In this document: in pieces, positions 36,971-48,645 of the stretch
Numbering within the stretch: the first letter of the stretch is position 1
Layout of the letters: the number at the start of each line of letters is the position of its first letter
DNA from: Cymbidium sinense
Taxonomy: Eukaryota > Streptophyta > Magnoliopsida > Asparagales > Orchidaceae
DNA: 64,000 nucleotides
Reading direction: 5' to 3'
Assembly (NCBI GenBank): GCA_021442155.1
Contig: CM038216.1
Span: forward strand, 90,445,666 to 90,509,665
The notes under the pieces: generated by a model
What the model was told of the DNA's origin: nothing
Seen by the model: the letters and a program-made list of their open reading frames with translations, nothing else
Databases searched by the model: none
Made by a program: the position numbers and the translations under genes

Positions 36971-37115
36971 TTACATCAACTTCTTGAAGTTTGTTTCCAT
37001 AAAACTATGAAAGGTCATATGAATGTTTTAATTGCTATTACCCTTATTTCATTCATTTGGATGGATAGAAATGATGCTAAATATTGAGGCATCCCTATGA
37101 ACCATAGAACGATCC

Positions 37116-37757
37116 TTGCTAGAACTAAGGAATAAAATCCATGCTCTTTTTAATCCAAATTTAATTAGCAATCTTCATTTTAGAGGTTATAAATTTGTGG
37201 CTAAAAAATTGGGTATGACTTTGCATGATGACCCTACCAACAAGAGTATTAGGATTATACATTGGATTAATCCTAAAGAAAATTTTATAAAGATTAATAC
37301 TAATGGTTTTGTTTCCTCAAACAAATATGGTTGTGGTGGAATTCTTCGGGATTCTAAAGGTATTGTCATTTTTGCTTTTGCCTACCCCCTCAAAGCTTGT
37401 TCTGTTATTTATGCTGAGCTCATGGTTGTTAATAAAGCTATTGATATTTGTTTAAAAAAAGGCCTTTTTAATATTTGGATTGAAGTTGATGCTCTTCTTT
37501 TACTTGATATGCTCAATACTAATAAAATGGAGAATGTTAACTTATTTTATCTTCTTAATCACACCAAAAAGCTTCTTTCTCATGTTTGCTACAAAATTTC
37601 TCACATTCTTCGTGAAGGTAATGCTTTTGTTGATTTTTTGTATAATTTGGGATCTAAATTAAATGAGCTCACTATATTTTATAACATTAGCTTACTTAAG
37701 CATCTAGATGGTCTGGTCAATCTGGATAATACTGGACTTCCTTACCTCAGATTTTAA
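37116..37757 (+). CDS. LINE RNase H domain, intact 213-codon frame
   Basis: The last part of ORF2. HWINPKENFIKINTNG (residues about 48-63) corresponds to the RNase H start; the first catalytic aspartate of the usual NTDG is Asn here. Then come CGGILRDSKG, AELMVVNKAIDICLKKGLFN with the catalytic Glu, WIEVDALLLLDML with the next Asp, and ISHILREGNAFVDFLYNLGS at the end. The frame begins at a TTG and is only the tail of a longer ORF2, so it is not an independent gene. It is the longest unbroken frame of the element, but the D-to-N change suggests it would be inactive. Neighbours: RT upstream in other frames, T/G-rich 3' region downstream. Confidence 0.8.
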   Translation: MLELRNKIHALFNPNLISNLHFRGYKFVAKKLGMTLHDDPTNKSIRIIHWINPKENFIKINTNGFVSSNKYGCGGILRDSKGIVIFAFAYPLKACSVIYAELMVVNKAIDICLKKGLFNIWIEVDALLLLDMLNTNKMENVNLFYLLNHTKKLLSHVCYKISHILREGNAFVDFLYNLGSKLNELTIFYNISLLKHLDGLVNLDNTGLPYLRF

Positions 37758-40228
37758 CTTTCAGCTATTTTGTTTATCATATTGCCATGGTGGTTTTATT
37801 TAGTCTATTTTTTCATTGTTTTTTTTTTTGTCATTCCCTCACCAAGAATTGGTTTTTGCTATTTTTCTTCAGGGTCTTGGTCAATCTCACCTTATATGAA
37901 AGCTACCTTGTTGGTTTTAGTTTATTTCTAAACTTAAACCCCCATCCTCTTTACCTCATTGTATACTTGACTGACCCTTATTTGGGTCATAGTGGTGCTA
38001 TTTTTAATTAGTTTTCCTATCCTTTGAGACTGGTGGTTTTGTTTTTGTGTCTCATGTTATGCTTCTTTTGTCACACATCTAGTAATATTTTAGCGATCTC
38101 CTGCTAGGTTGTGGTTTTGCCTGATTTGGGCCTACCCTTTATACTAATTGATGTTGGGTTTGCCTCTTATTTTTGCTGGCTATTAATTTATTTGAATTGG
38201 ATTTTTGGTTGCTATGGTTGGTTCTACTAGATGCTGCTATTTGCTTCTTCCATCTGCCTGACTATTTTACGTGGTCATTTTTTCATGGCTGCTATTTGTC
38301 TCTTCTAGTTTGGCATAATTTTGGGCTTTTGTGGTTGTTGTTCTCCTTTCCTGGTTTTGCTTGGGGACTTCTGCTGGTTGGTTTTTCCCTCTACCTTGTG
38401 GATTTGAGGTAGCTTTTTCTAGTTGTTGCCTTCCACTTTTTGCTTTTATGGTGACTATCTGCTCTATAGGATTTGGAAGAGGCTTTGTTTTCCTCTGGCC
38501 TTGTTCCTTTCCACGATGATTTGCTACTTATGGTTGGATGGTTCTCCTTGACCTTTTCTACCTTGGTTTTTTGTCTGGTTGAGTGACTACCAATTTTGTT
38601 TATTAGTTCTTTTGGAAATCTCCAGGTGGGTTGTGGTTATGCATGCTGTTGTTCTTTTCCTTTATTTTATGCTCTACATTAAGTTAACCTCTTATTTTGG
38701 CTGGCTGCTCCCTTTACTGAATTGGAACTTATGTTGTTGTGGTTGGTTGTTGGGTGGCAGCTATTGGTCTCTTCAGGATTTGGTTTACTTTGGTTTTTTC
38801 AATTCTTTTTGGTTTTTTTCCTAGTTTGGGTTGGTGTTTTCTTTTTGTTGGTTGTTTTCTTTATTGATAGGTATGAGGACAGCTGCTTTGTAGTTCTTTT
38901 TTTTATCCAGACCTGGGTTTCTGTTTACTGGAGGAGATGGTTGTCTCTATTTTTTATCTATGCATACTGGTTTTCTGGTAGCTGTTCCTCTGACTAGATT
39001 GGTCAGGTGTTTGCTGAAGGTTGGTTGTGGCTCTCCTTATCTTGGTGTCTTGGGATTGGATGTTGTTTTGCCTTGGATTCTTGTGCTTGGCTTGGTGTCC
39101 TGGGATTTAGGTTGGCTGTTGATATTGATTCCCTTTGGTTTATTTTGTTGTCCTTATTTTCTGATATTTGCCTCTTGGTCAATGGTGCTAGATTTGCTAT
39201 TTTTTTGCTACCTCGGTGGCAGTTTTGATGGTAATTTTTGGATGCTCTCTTGGTCTCTTTATGGGTTTCCTCTCTCTTGTACTGCTTATCTTCTATTATT
39301 TTGCTATTTTAGTGGAGGTTTTGCCCTTGGATTTGGATTGCTAGTGCTCTAGAAATAGTCGTGGGTTGTTGTTATGCCTTTGGGATGGTTTTGCTGGGTT
39401 GTGTTTTATTCATCTTTGCTCCTTTTTTGTGTTTCTCTTCCTTTTGGTGGTGGCTTTGGTGGAGTTACTGCTTAGTTTTTTTATCTTGCCACTGATTCTG
39501 CTGTAACTTTTGGGTTGCTGGCTTTATGTGATTGGTCTATTACGAGTTTTGGTTGGTGGGTTGGCTGCTGGCTGGCTGTTTTCTCTGCTTATTTGGTGCA
39601 GGACCGGGATCACTATGGACTATTTTACCTTAGATGGTTTTCTTATATTAGGTATGCTGGCTATGTTGGCCTTGATGTTTACTCATATCTTTTCTCTGGT
39701 TGGTAGCATTACATATGACTGTAACCCTTCTCAAGAAGTTTGGATGCTCATATGTATTGTTGCCACTGAGATGAGCCCAAGCCTTCTCTTTCCCAGTTCT
39801 CTCTAAATTATTTACTTTATCCTTTTCCATTGAGCTACGATTATTGCCTTCGTAGTGTTTTGATGAATTCTTTTACAGGTTGGAACTTTATAGATGAAAT
39901 GAGCTTTACTCAGTCAACTCAAGTGTTGTTGCTATGTATCTTGCTTATCTTGCTTTCTCAAAGGGATCAAGAGCTGCTTTTAACTAGTCCTTTTACTACT
40001 TTCATGAGCTGTATTGGTCTTATTCTGTGCCTTTTCTCATATGCTTTTTTGCTATTGTATTTGTTTTTGTTTTTCTTTTGATTTATTTTCCTTTTCTATT
40101 GTACTTAGATGGGGTTTTAGCTCTTTAGGTTTCTTATAGCTCTAAGAGTAGTAGAACTTTGAGCTTTACCCCTATTAAGGACATTGTATATTTTCCTTTT
40201 ATGGTAATAAAATCCTAACTTTTCCCAA
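37758..40228 (+). mobile_element. LINE 3' region, T/G-rich, 2.5 kb
   Basis: Long stretch after the RNase H stop, strongly poor in A on this strand and built of TTGGTTGG, TTTTGG and CTTTTGG-like words. It ends in AGTAGTAGAACTTTGAGC, then ATGGTAATAAAATCC (AATAAA at about 40206) and an A run from about 40225. The three truncated LINE pieces in this window all match this region. A-poor sequence gives many chance frames of hydrophobic residues (for example 38173-38412, 38722-38997, 38960-39352, 39510-39806); I do not regard them as genes. Confidence 0.82.
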
Positions 40229-41740
40229 AAAAAAACCCTAAACCCTAAAACCTTAAAACCCTAAACCATAAACCCTAAACCCTAAACTCTAAAAACCTAA
40301 AAACCTAAACCTAAAGTAAATAAAACCTAAAAATAAAATAAATAAAAAACCTAAACCTAAATAAAATAAAAAACCCTAAAAACCTAAACCTAAAGTAAAT
40401 AAAACCTAAAAATAAAATAAATAAGAAAGCCAAAACCTAAATAAAATAATAAAATAAAATAAAATAAAACCTAAATTATAACCAAAAACCTCAACCTGAA
40501 AATAAAATAAAATAAAAAAATAAAAATAAACAAAAATTAAATAAATAAAAACCTAAATTAAATAAAAATTAATATAAACCATAGAATAAAAAAAGCTAAA
40601 TAAAATAAAAACTAAGCATAAAATAAAATTAAAATAAACTTAAAGCAAAATAAAATAAAACTAAATAAAAAAACCTAAAAAAATAAACCTAAAAAATAAA
40701 CTTAAAATAGATAAAAAAATAAAACCCAAACCTAAAACTAAAAAAACTGAACCTAAAATCAAAATAAAATAAAATAAATACCTAACCTAAACCTAAACTA
40801 GAATAAATAAACCTAATCCTAAACCTAAACTAAAAATAAACTAAAAATAAACCTAAACTAAACTAAAAAAAATAAAACCTAAAAATAAACCAAAAATAAA
40901 AGCCTAAGACATAAACCCTATACCCAAAACCCTAAAAAGCTAAAAACCTCAACCTATACTAAATAAAACCAAAATATAAAATAAATAAAAAAACCTAAAC
41001 CAAAATAAAATAAAATAAAAACATAAACTAAAACCTAAACCTAAAAAGAAAATAAAATAGAAAATAAAATATAAATTATAATAAAATAAATAAAAAACTA
41101 AACTAAACTAAAAAAATAAAAAACCAACATAAAATAAAAACTAAATCTAAAATAAAAATAAAATAAACCTAAAATTTAATAAAATAGAAACTAAATAGAA
41201 ACCTAAACCTAAAAAATAAAACTTAAAAATAAATAAAAAATAAAACCTAAACCTTAAACTTAAAAAAAAAATCCTAAACCTAAAATAAAAATAAAATAAA
41301 CCTAAACCTAAACCTAAACTAAGATAAACTAAACTAAAATAAATAAAATCTAAACCTAAACATAAAATAAAGTAAGCCTAAACCTAAACCTAAACTAAAT
41401 AAAATAAAAAATATATATATATAAACCTATACTAAAAAATAATGCCTAAAAATAAACCTAAAATTAAAACCTAAAATCAAAACCAAAAAAAATAAAATAA
41501 AAATTTAAACCTAAATCTAAAAATAAAAAATAAAACCTAAACCTAAAAAATAAAATAAAAATAAAACTAAACTAGAAAATAAACCTAAACCTAAACAAAA
41601 AACCTAACCTAAAATAAATAAACCTAAATGAAAATAAATAAACATAAAGTAAATACACCAAACTAAATAAGATTAAAAAATAAACATAAATAAAAATAAA
41701 AAGTAAAATAAACTAAAATAAATAAACTAAATAAACATAA

Positions 41741-41768
41741 ACCTACTAGTTTACTTAATTTTAATAAA
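41741..41768 (+). repeat. Array landmark (best example)
   Basis: Short conserved sequence, here CTACTAGTTTACTTAATTTT, that marks the change from AT-rich repeat to a CCCTAAA or GC-rich block. Related copies start near 7791, 8684, 11204, 17551, 19501, 19849, 19918, 22411, 24231, 27188, 28190, 30201, 42801, 44861, 45831, 47681 and 62841. It does not fit the CCCTAAA pattern and is followed by an A run, so it may be the A-tailed end of an old insertion or a piece of the ancestral repeat. Its function, if any, is unknown. Confidence 0.75.
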
Positions 41769-42834
41769 ACCACTAAACCTTAAATCCTAAACCCTAAACC
41801 ACAAAACTAACCCTAAACCCTAAACCATAAAATAAACCCTAAACACTAAACCCTCTGACCATAGCTTATACCCTAAGCCCTAAACACCCTTAAACCCTGA
41901 TCCCCCTAACCCTAGTATAAATCCTAAAATTCTAACAAACCTACCCTCCCTAAACCACTAAATCCAAACCCTGATTGAGCCTATAATCCCTAACTAACTA
42001 CCCTAAACCACTAAACTATTTAAGCCTTCTCTGACCCTCCCTAACCCTAAATCAAACCCTAGATACCCTAAACCAAAACAGCTGGCCTAAACCTAAAAAC
42101 TTAAACTTAAACTAAATAAACCTAAAAAATAAAATATAAATAATTAAACCTAGTATAATAAAATAAAATAAAGACCTAAAAGACCTAAACTAAACCTAAA
42201 AGAAAATAAAATAAAGAATAAAATAATCTAAAAAATAAAGAAAACCTAAACTAAATAAAATAAAATAAACCTATGAATAAAATCCTTAATAAAATAAAAT
42301 TGAACATAAAATAAAATAAAATAAACCTAAAATAAAACTAAATAAAAAACCTAAAAAAAATAAACCTATAAATAAAACCTATAAATAAAAAATAAAACTT
42401 AAACCCTAAACTAAAATATAAAACTTAAACTAACATAAATAAAATAAATAAATAAAATAAACTTAAACCTAAACTAAAAATAAACTAAACTAAAAGGTAA
42501 CTAAACATAAACCTAAACTAAATAGAATAAATAAATAAAAAAAAACCTTAACCTAAACTAAAAAAAAAAACCTAAAAAAATAAACTTAAAACCTAAAAGA
42601 AAAATAAAATTAAAACATAAACCTTGAAAATAAAAATAAAACCTAAACCTAAAATAAAATAAAAATAAAACTCAACTAACAAATAAACCTCTGACCCTAA
42701 ACCTAAACCTAAAAATAAATTAAAATAGAAATAAACTAAAATAAATAAATTAAACTAAAATAAAATATGCTAAAATAAAAATAAAATAAATAAACTCATC
42801 GGGTTTGCTTGATTTTAAAATAATAAAATATCCT

Positions 42835-43160
42835 AACCACCCACCCTCCAAATCTACCACTACCATAAACCCAGCCATAATCCCAAACTAACTCCCAACC
42901 CTACCTAACCTGACTACACAAACCTAGACCACTGAAGCCCTACCCTCCTTAATCTAAATCCATCCTGACCCTAGCCAACTAAACCCTACCCTAAACCCTC
43001 TATCCTAACCACCACTATAAATTATCGGCTTTAAAGCTGGGCCTAAACTCTAAACCAACTGAGGCCCTGAGGCTAAGGTAAAACTGAGCCCTAAACTACT
43101 AACCCTCCCTGAGCCCAGGCTACCCACCCAAATCATACCCTCCCAAAATACAAACCATAA
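42835..43160 (+). repeat. GC-richer variant telomere-like island
   Basis: Directly after the landmark at 42801: CCACCCTCC, CTACCATAAACCC, CCTGACCC and GGGCCTAAAC words. It is milder than the islands at 28235 and 31400, with more C-rich than G-rich substitution. It returns to AAATAAA repeat at about 43200. Confidence 0.7.
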
Positions 43161-44889
43161 ACCCCTAAACCCACTAAACCTAAAACCTCCAAAGTTAATA
43201 AACCTCAAAATAAAAATAAAATCTTAACCTAAATAAAATAAAATTAAACTAAACTAAAAACTAATCCTAAAATAAAATTAAATAAAAACAACTAATTAAA
43301 TAAATAAAACCTAAACTAAATAAATAATATAAACCTAAGAATAAAACTTAAATAAAATAAAACTAAATGAAAAAAACTAAAATAAAATAAAATAAAACTA
43401 AATAAATACCTAAATTTAAGAAATAAACATAAAAATAAAAAAACCCAAACGCTAAACTAAAAATAAAAACTAAACCTAAAACAAAAATTAAATAAACTAA
43501 AAAAACCTAAACTAAAATAAAAAAATGTTAAATATAAACCTAAAAAAACTAAACTTAGACCCTCAACTAAATAAAATAAAATAAACTAAAAATAAACTTA
43601 AACCTAAACTAAAAAAATAAAACTTAAAAATAAACTTAAAATAAAAGCCTGAAACCTAAACCCTAAACCATAAACCCTAAAAAGATAGAAAGCTAAACCT
43701 AAAATAAATAAAACATAAAAATAAAATAAATAAAATAGACATAAACCAAAATAAAATGAAAACATAAAATAAATTAAAAGCATAAACTAACACCAAAACG
43801 TAAAAAGAAAAATAAAAAAACTAAGCTAAAAATAAATAAATAAATAAAAACCTAAACAAAACTAAAAAAATAGGAAAACTTAAATAAAAAATAAAACTAA
43901 ACCATAAAATAAAATAAAACCTAAAATAATAAAATAAAATAAAACCTAAACATAATACATTAACCTAAAATTAAAACCTAAAAAATAAATAAGAAATAAA
44001 CCTCACTAAAAAACCCTAAACCTAAAATAAAAATAAAATAAAGCTAAACATAAACTACGATAAACCAAACTAAAATAAATAAAGCTTAAACCTAATCCTC
44101 AAATAAACTAAACCAAAACCTAAACCAAAACTAAATAAAATAAATTAAATTAAAATTAACCTAAACCTAAACCAAAAAGTAATACTTAAAAATAAATGTA
44201 AAATAAAAACCTAAAACCTATACCGAAAAAAATAAATAAAAAACCTAAACTTAAGCCTAAATCAAAACCTAAAAAAAATAAAATAAAAAAATAAAAACTA
44301 AACTAAAGTAGAATAAATAAACCTAAACAAAACTAAAAATATATAATAAACCATAAATAAAAAACCTAAATAAAATAAAAACTAAATGAAAAAATAAAAA
44401 AATAAACCTAAAATAAATTAAAATAAAAACTAAATAAAAACCTCAACCTAAAAAATAAACATAAAAATAAATAATAAATAAAACCTAAACCCTAAACTAA
44501 AAAATAAACACCTAAACATAAAATAAAAAAACCTAAACCTAAACACAAATAAACAAAACAAAAGTAAATAAAACTTAAACCTAAAATTAGCTAAACCTAA
44601 ACCCCAAACAAAATAAAATAAAATAAATTAAAAATAAACCTAAACCTAAACTAAGAAATAAAACCAAAAAATAAACCTAAAATAAAAACCTAAATAAAAT
44701 AAAACCTAAACCTAAACATAAAAATAAAAAATAAAACCTAAACCTAAAAAATAAAATAAAATTAAAACTAAACTAAAAAAACCTAAACCTAATCTAAAAT
44801 AAATAAACCAAACTAAATAAAAATAAAATAAAATAAATAAATAAACTAAATAAACTAAACTCTGGGTTGCTTATTTTTTTAAGAAAAAA

Positions 44890-45200
44890 ACCATGACTCT
44901 AAACCCTAAATCCTACTCTAAACCACAGGCCACTGAGCCCTAAAATGACCCTAACCTATCCTAAAACCCTAACCTAACCTGACCCTCGGCCATGAGCCTA
45001 TCTCACAAATAACCATGAGCCTAACCATAAATCAGATTGATCCACTAAACCCTAAACCACTAAAGCCACCACTAAACCCAGAAACTAAGACCCTGGGCCC
45101 TAAACTTAGGCCCTGGGACCCTAGGCCAGCACAAATAAACTGACCATGAAACTGAGCCACGACCCTAAATCCTACCACAAATCTAAACCAAAATACTATG
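44890..45200 (+). repeat. GC-rich variant telomere-like island
   Basis: Directly after the landmark at 44861. CCCTGGGCCCTAAAC and GGGACCCTAGGCC words sit beside plain CCCTAAA, which shows intermediate states between the two. Confidence 0.75.
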
Positions 45201-46141
45201 CCATGTAAAAAAACTTAAAACTAAACTAAACTAAATAAAACCTAAATTAAATAAAATAAATAAAATGTAAATAAAATAACAAAATTTGCAAATTAAACTG
45301 AGCTAAAACTAAACCTAAGCATAAAATAAAAAACATAAAATAAACTAAAATAAAATAAAGAAAAACTAAATAAAAACCTAAACCTAAAAAATAAACCTAA
45401 ATATAAATAAAAAATAAACCTAAACCCTAAACTAAAAAAAAGCTTAACCTAAAATAAAAATAAAATAAACTAAATAAAATAATCATAAACCTAAACATAA
45501 AATGAACAAAACCTAAACCTAAACCTAAACTAAATAAAATTAATTAAAAATAAACCTAAACTTAAACTAAAAAAATAAAACCTAAAAATAAACCTAAAAT
45601 AAAAACCTGATACCTAAACCTAACAAAATAAAATAAAAACATAAAATTAAACCTAAAAATAAAAAATAAAACCTAAACCTAAAATAAATAAAAATAAAAC
45701 TCAACTAAAAATAAAAAAATAAACTAAAATGAAAAATCTAAACTAAAATAAGTAAACCTAAAATAAATAAACTAAACTAAATAAAAATAAAAAATAAACT
45801 AAATAAATTAAGTAAACCTAAACCTACCATGTTACTTAATTTAAAAAACCTAAAAACCTAAACCCTAAACCTTAAATATTAAACCTTAAACCCTAAACAC
45901 TAAACTTAAACCCTAAACCTTAAACCCTAAACCCTAAAACTTAAATCCTAAACCCTAAACCCTAAAAGCATAAACCCTAAAAGCATAAACCCTAAAACTC
46001 TAAATCTTAAACCCTAAACCCTACACCCTAAACCCTAAACCCTAAACCCCAAACCCTAAACCTAAACCTAAAATAACTAAATAAATTAAAAAATGAACCT
46101 AAGCCATAAAACCTAATAAACGTAAACCTGAACCTAAACCC

Positions 46142-46596
46142 TAAGAATGTGCATAACCTTGATGGCAGGAACATCACCGTCAACTAGGCTTAGTCTAGAT
46201 TTGTGAAAGAAGGTGAGCGATGGATTATCATAGTGGTGGTGGGGGATCACGGTGGTGCTACTGTATATGGAGGTGGAGTAGTGGTGGTTATGGAGGAGGA
46301 GTGATGGAGGCCATGGTGGTGGCGAGGAAGAGATCAAGGATATGATGGTGGATCCAACTACCGAAGAGGTCGGGGTGGTTCATGGGAACTGAGAACCAAG
46401 AATAGATCATGCCGCTTATGGAACTATGTCTTTAAAGTAAATATGACTCTAGTTATCTAGGGTCTTTGATTTGCTCTATGTGTGCTCATTTTTTATCTAT
46501 GTCATCGCTTATGTCTTTAAAAACATGGTGTGTTAGTTGGTAGATGAAATTCAAAAAAAAAAAATTAATGTTGAATCTAAATTTGTTCTCTATTAA
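46142..46596 (+). pseudogene. GRP fragment copy 7
   Basis: Starts at the shared breakpoint (AAGAATGTGCATAACCTTGA). DGRNITVN is intact as GATGGCAGGAACATCACCGT, followed by TAG in place of a sense codon. The glycine-rich tail has several short deletions. The coding end is GGTTCATGGGAACTGAGAAC, with the last Gly-Asn recognisable. The 3'UTR is complete and ends at AATGTTGAATCTAAATTTG with an A-rich end. The minus-strand open frame 46134-46337 is its complement and not a gene. Confidence 0.87.
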
Positions 46597-47905
46597 AATA
46601 AAAAATAAAAACCCTAAACCCTAAATAAAAACATAAACCTTAGACCTAAAACATAAACCCTAAACCCTGAAACCTAAACACTAAAAACCCTAAACCCTAA
46701 AATCCTAAACCCTAAAACCTAAACCCTAAACCCTAAACCCTAAAACCTAAACCCTAAACCCTAAACCCTAAACCCTAAACTCTAAACCCTAAACCCTAAA
46801 CCATCACTCCTAAACCTTAAACCCTACACCCCAAACCTTAAACTCTAAACCCTCCACTAACCTAAACCCTAAAAGAATAAAAACCTAAACCTCAACAAAA
46901 TAAAACCTAAAAATAAAATCAATAAAAGAACCAAAATAAAAATAAAATAAATAAAATAAAATAAAATAAAATATCTAAGCTAAAACCTAAACCTAAACCT
47001 AAACTTAAAAAGAAAATAAAATTAAATTAAAAAAAACTAAAATAAAATAAATTAAAACCTAAACTAAACTAAATAAAATTAAAAACCTAAATAAAATAAA
47101 AAATAAACCTAAAATAAAAATAAAATAAAATAAAAACTAAATATAAACCAAAACCTAGAAAATAAACCAAAAAATGAAAAAAAATAAAACATAAACCCTA
47201 AACCAAAAAAAAATCTAAACTTAAAATAAAAATAAAATAAACCTAAACTTAAACTAAAATAAACTAAACTAAAATAAATAAAACCTAAACATAAACCTAA
47301 AATATACTAAACCTAAACCTAAACATAAAATATATTAAACCTTAACCTACACTTAAACCCTAAACAAAATAAAATAAACTAAAAATAAACCTAAACTTAG
47401 ACTAAAAAAATAAAAACTAAAAATAAACCTAAAACCAAAACCTAAGAAAATAAAATATAAATTGCAACCTAAAATTAAAAAATAAAACCTAAACATAAAA
47501 AATAAAATAAAAATAAAACTCAACAAAAAAATAAATGAAAACCTAAAGACTTAACTAAATTAAAAAATCTAAACTAAAATAAATAAACTAAACTAGATAA
47601 AAGAAAAAAATAAACTAAAATAAAAATAAAAATTAAAATAAACTCAAATAAATAAAGAATAAACTAAATAAACCTAAATCTATTAGTTTACTTAACTTTA
47701 AAAAAAAACCTAAATCCTAAATCCTAAACCCTAAACCCTAAACTATAATACTGTACCTTAAACCCTAAACCCTAAACCCTAAAACCTTAATCCCTAAACC
47801 CTAAACACTAAACCCTAAACCTTAAACCCTAAATCCTAAACCCTAAACCTTAAATTAACCCTAAACCCAAAACTAACCCTAAACCCTAAACTAATCCTAA
47901 ACTTT
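46597..47905 (+). repeat. Telomere-like array segment 10, longest canonical run
   Basis: Contains the best-preserved telomere repeats of the window: between about 46720 and 46805 CCCTAAA heptamers run almost without error. AT-rich decayed repeat follows (46870-47670), then the landmark at 47681 and a CCCTAAA block (47700-47890). From about 46795 onward the sequence is duplicated at 61989. Confidence 0.92.
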
Positions 47906-48360
47906 AAGAATGGGCAAAATGTTGATGCAGGAACATCACTGTTAACTAGGCTCTGTCTAGGTCTAGTTGTGGAGGTGAAGGCTGAGGTGACGGTTATCAT
48001 CGTGGTGGGGGTTTTGTAGGTGCTGGTGTATATGGAGGTGGTGGCTGAGCAAGTGGTGGTTATGGAGATAGGGAGGAGAGGTTACAACTGGTGGTGGTGA
48101 GGGAGAGAGGGAGGGAGTATCCTACCAAGAGAGGGGTGGTTCTGATGGGAACTAGAGAAATCAAGAATGGCCATCTATCTATTGCTTATGGAGCTGTGTC
48201 TTTATAGTAGACACAGATCTACTTATCTAGGGTTTTATATTTGCTCTATGGGTGCTCATTTTTTATCTATGTCGTTGCTTGTGTCATAGAAAACTTGGTG
48301 TGCAACTTGGTTGATAAAATCAAAAATAAGAAATGTTGACTCTGAATTTAATCTCTATTA
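47906..48360 (+). pseudogene. GRP fragment copy 8
   Basis: Breakpoint AAGAATGGGCAAAATGTTGA, then a one-base loss (GATGCAGGAAC for GATGGCAGGAAC) that breaks DGRN. The glycine-rich tail carries short deletions that its duplicate at 63052 lacks. For example, the coding end here reads GGAGTATCCTACCAAGAGAG where the duplicate keeps CCTGCTACTCGAGAGG. The 3'UTR is complete to AAATGTTGACTCTGAATTT with a short A-rich end. Confidence 0.88.
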
Positions 48361-48645
48361 AAAAACCATTAACCCTAAACCCTAAACTAAAACTTAAACC
48401 CTAAAGTGAAAACCTAAACACTGAACCCTAAATCCTAAACCCTAAACCCTAAACACAAAACCCTAAACCATAACACCATAAACCCTAAACCTTAAAACCA
48501 CAAACCCTAAACCTTAAAACCAACAACCCTAAACCCTAAACCCTAAACCCTAAACCCTAAACTCTAAACTAACCCTAAACCCTAAACTAAACCTAAACCC
48601 TAAACTAACCCTAACCCTAACCTTAAACCATAAACCCTAAACCTT
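48361..48645 (+). repeat. Canonical CCCTAAA block
   Basis: Mostly intact heptamers with scattered CCTTAAA and CCATAAA variants, between the end of GRP copy 8 and the AT-rich spacer. This is the right edge of the 42-kb array. Confidence 0.93.

Larger units (their letters stand above)
32345..40228 (+). mobile_element. Near full-length L1-type LINE, decayed
   Basis: A 7.9-kb non-LTR retrotransposon in the order ORF1 (DUF4283-like and zinc knuckle), endonuclease, reverse transcriptase, C-terminal zinc-binding region, RNase H, long T/G-rich 3' region, AATAAA signal and A tail. The order and the RNase H match plant L1 elements that acquired an RNase H. It interrupts the telomere-like array and lies in the same orientation as the other LINE tails. 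ORF1, endonuclease and RT carry several stops and frameshifts, so it is dead, though the RNase H frame is intact. The 5' end is set where array repeats give way to non-repetitive sequence; no target-site duplication can be judged in this repetitive context. Confidence 0.9.
40229..46141 (+). repeat. Telomere-like array segment 9
   Basis: Short CCCTAAA block after the LINE tail (40235-40300), then AT-rich decayed repeat. Landmarks at 41745, 42801, 44861 and 45831 are followed in turn by a decayed CCCTAAA block (41760-42080), GC-rich islands (42835-43160 and 44890-45200) and a well-kept CCCTAAA block (45850-46070). No GRP copy is visible until the end. A near-duplicate of about 70 bases (AAACCTAAACCTAAAGTAAA words) occurs at 40300-40440. 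Confidence 0.9.

Noticed and set aside
38173..39830. Many hydrophobic, membrane-like open frames after the LINE (also 14760-15678 and 25313-25501)
   Set aside because: A-poor T/G-rich LINE 3' region produces Leu/Phe/Trp/Val frames by composition. They are not conserved between the LINE copies and lie upstream of the element's AATAAA.
46720..46805. True chromosome end (telomere)
   Set aside because: The runs are short, decayed, and flanked on both sides by mobile elements and spacer. They are interstitial.
6800..48645. CRISPR array or other regular spacer-repeat system
   Set aside because: Repeat units are 6-7 bases and contiguous, with no unique spacers of constant length. The setting is a plant nuclear genome.
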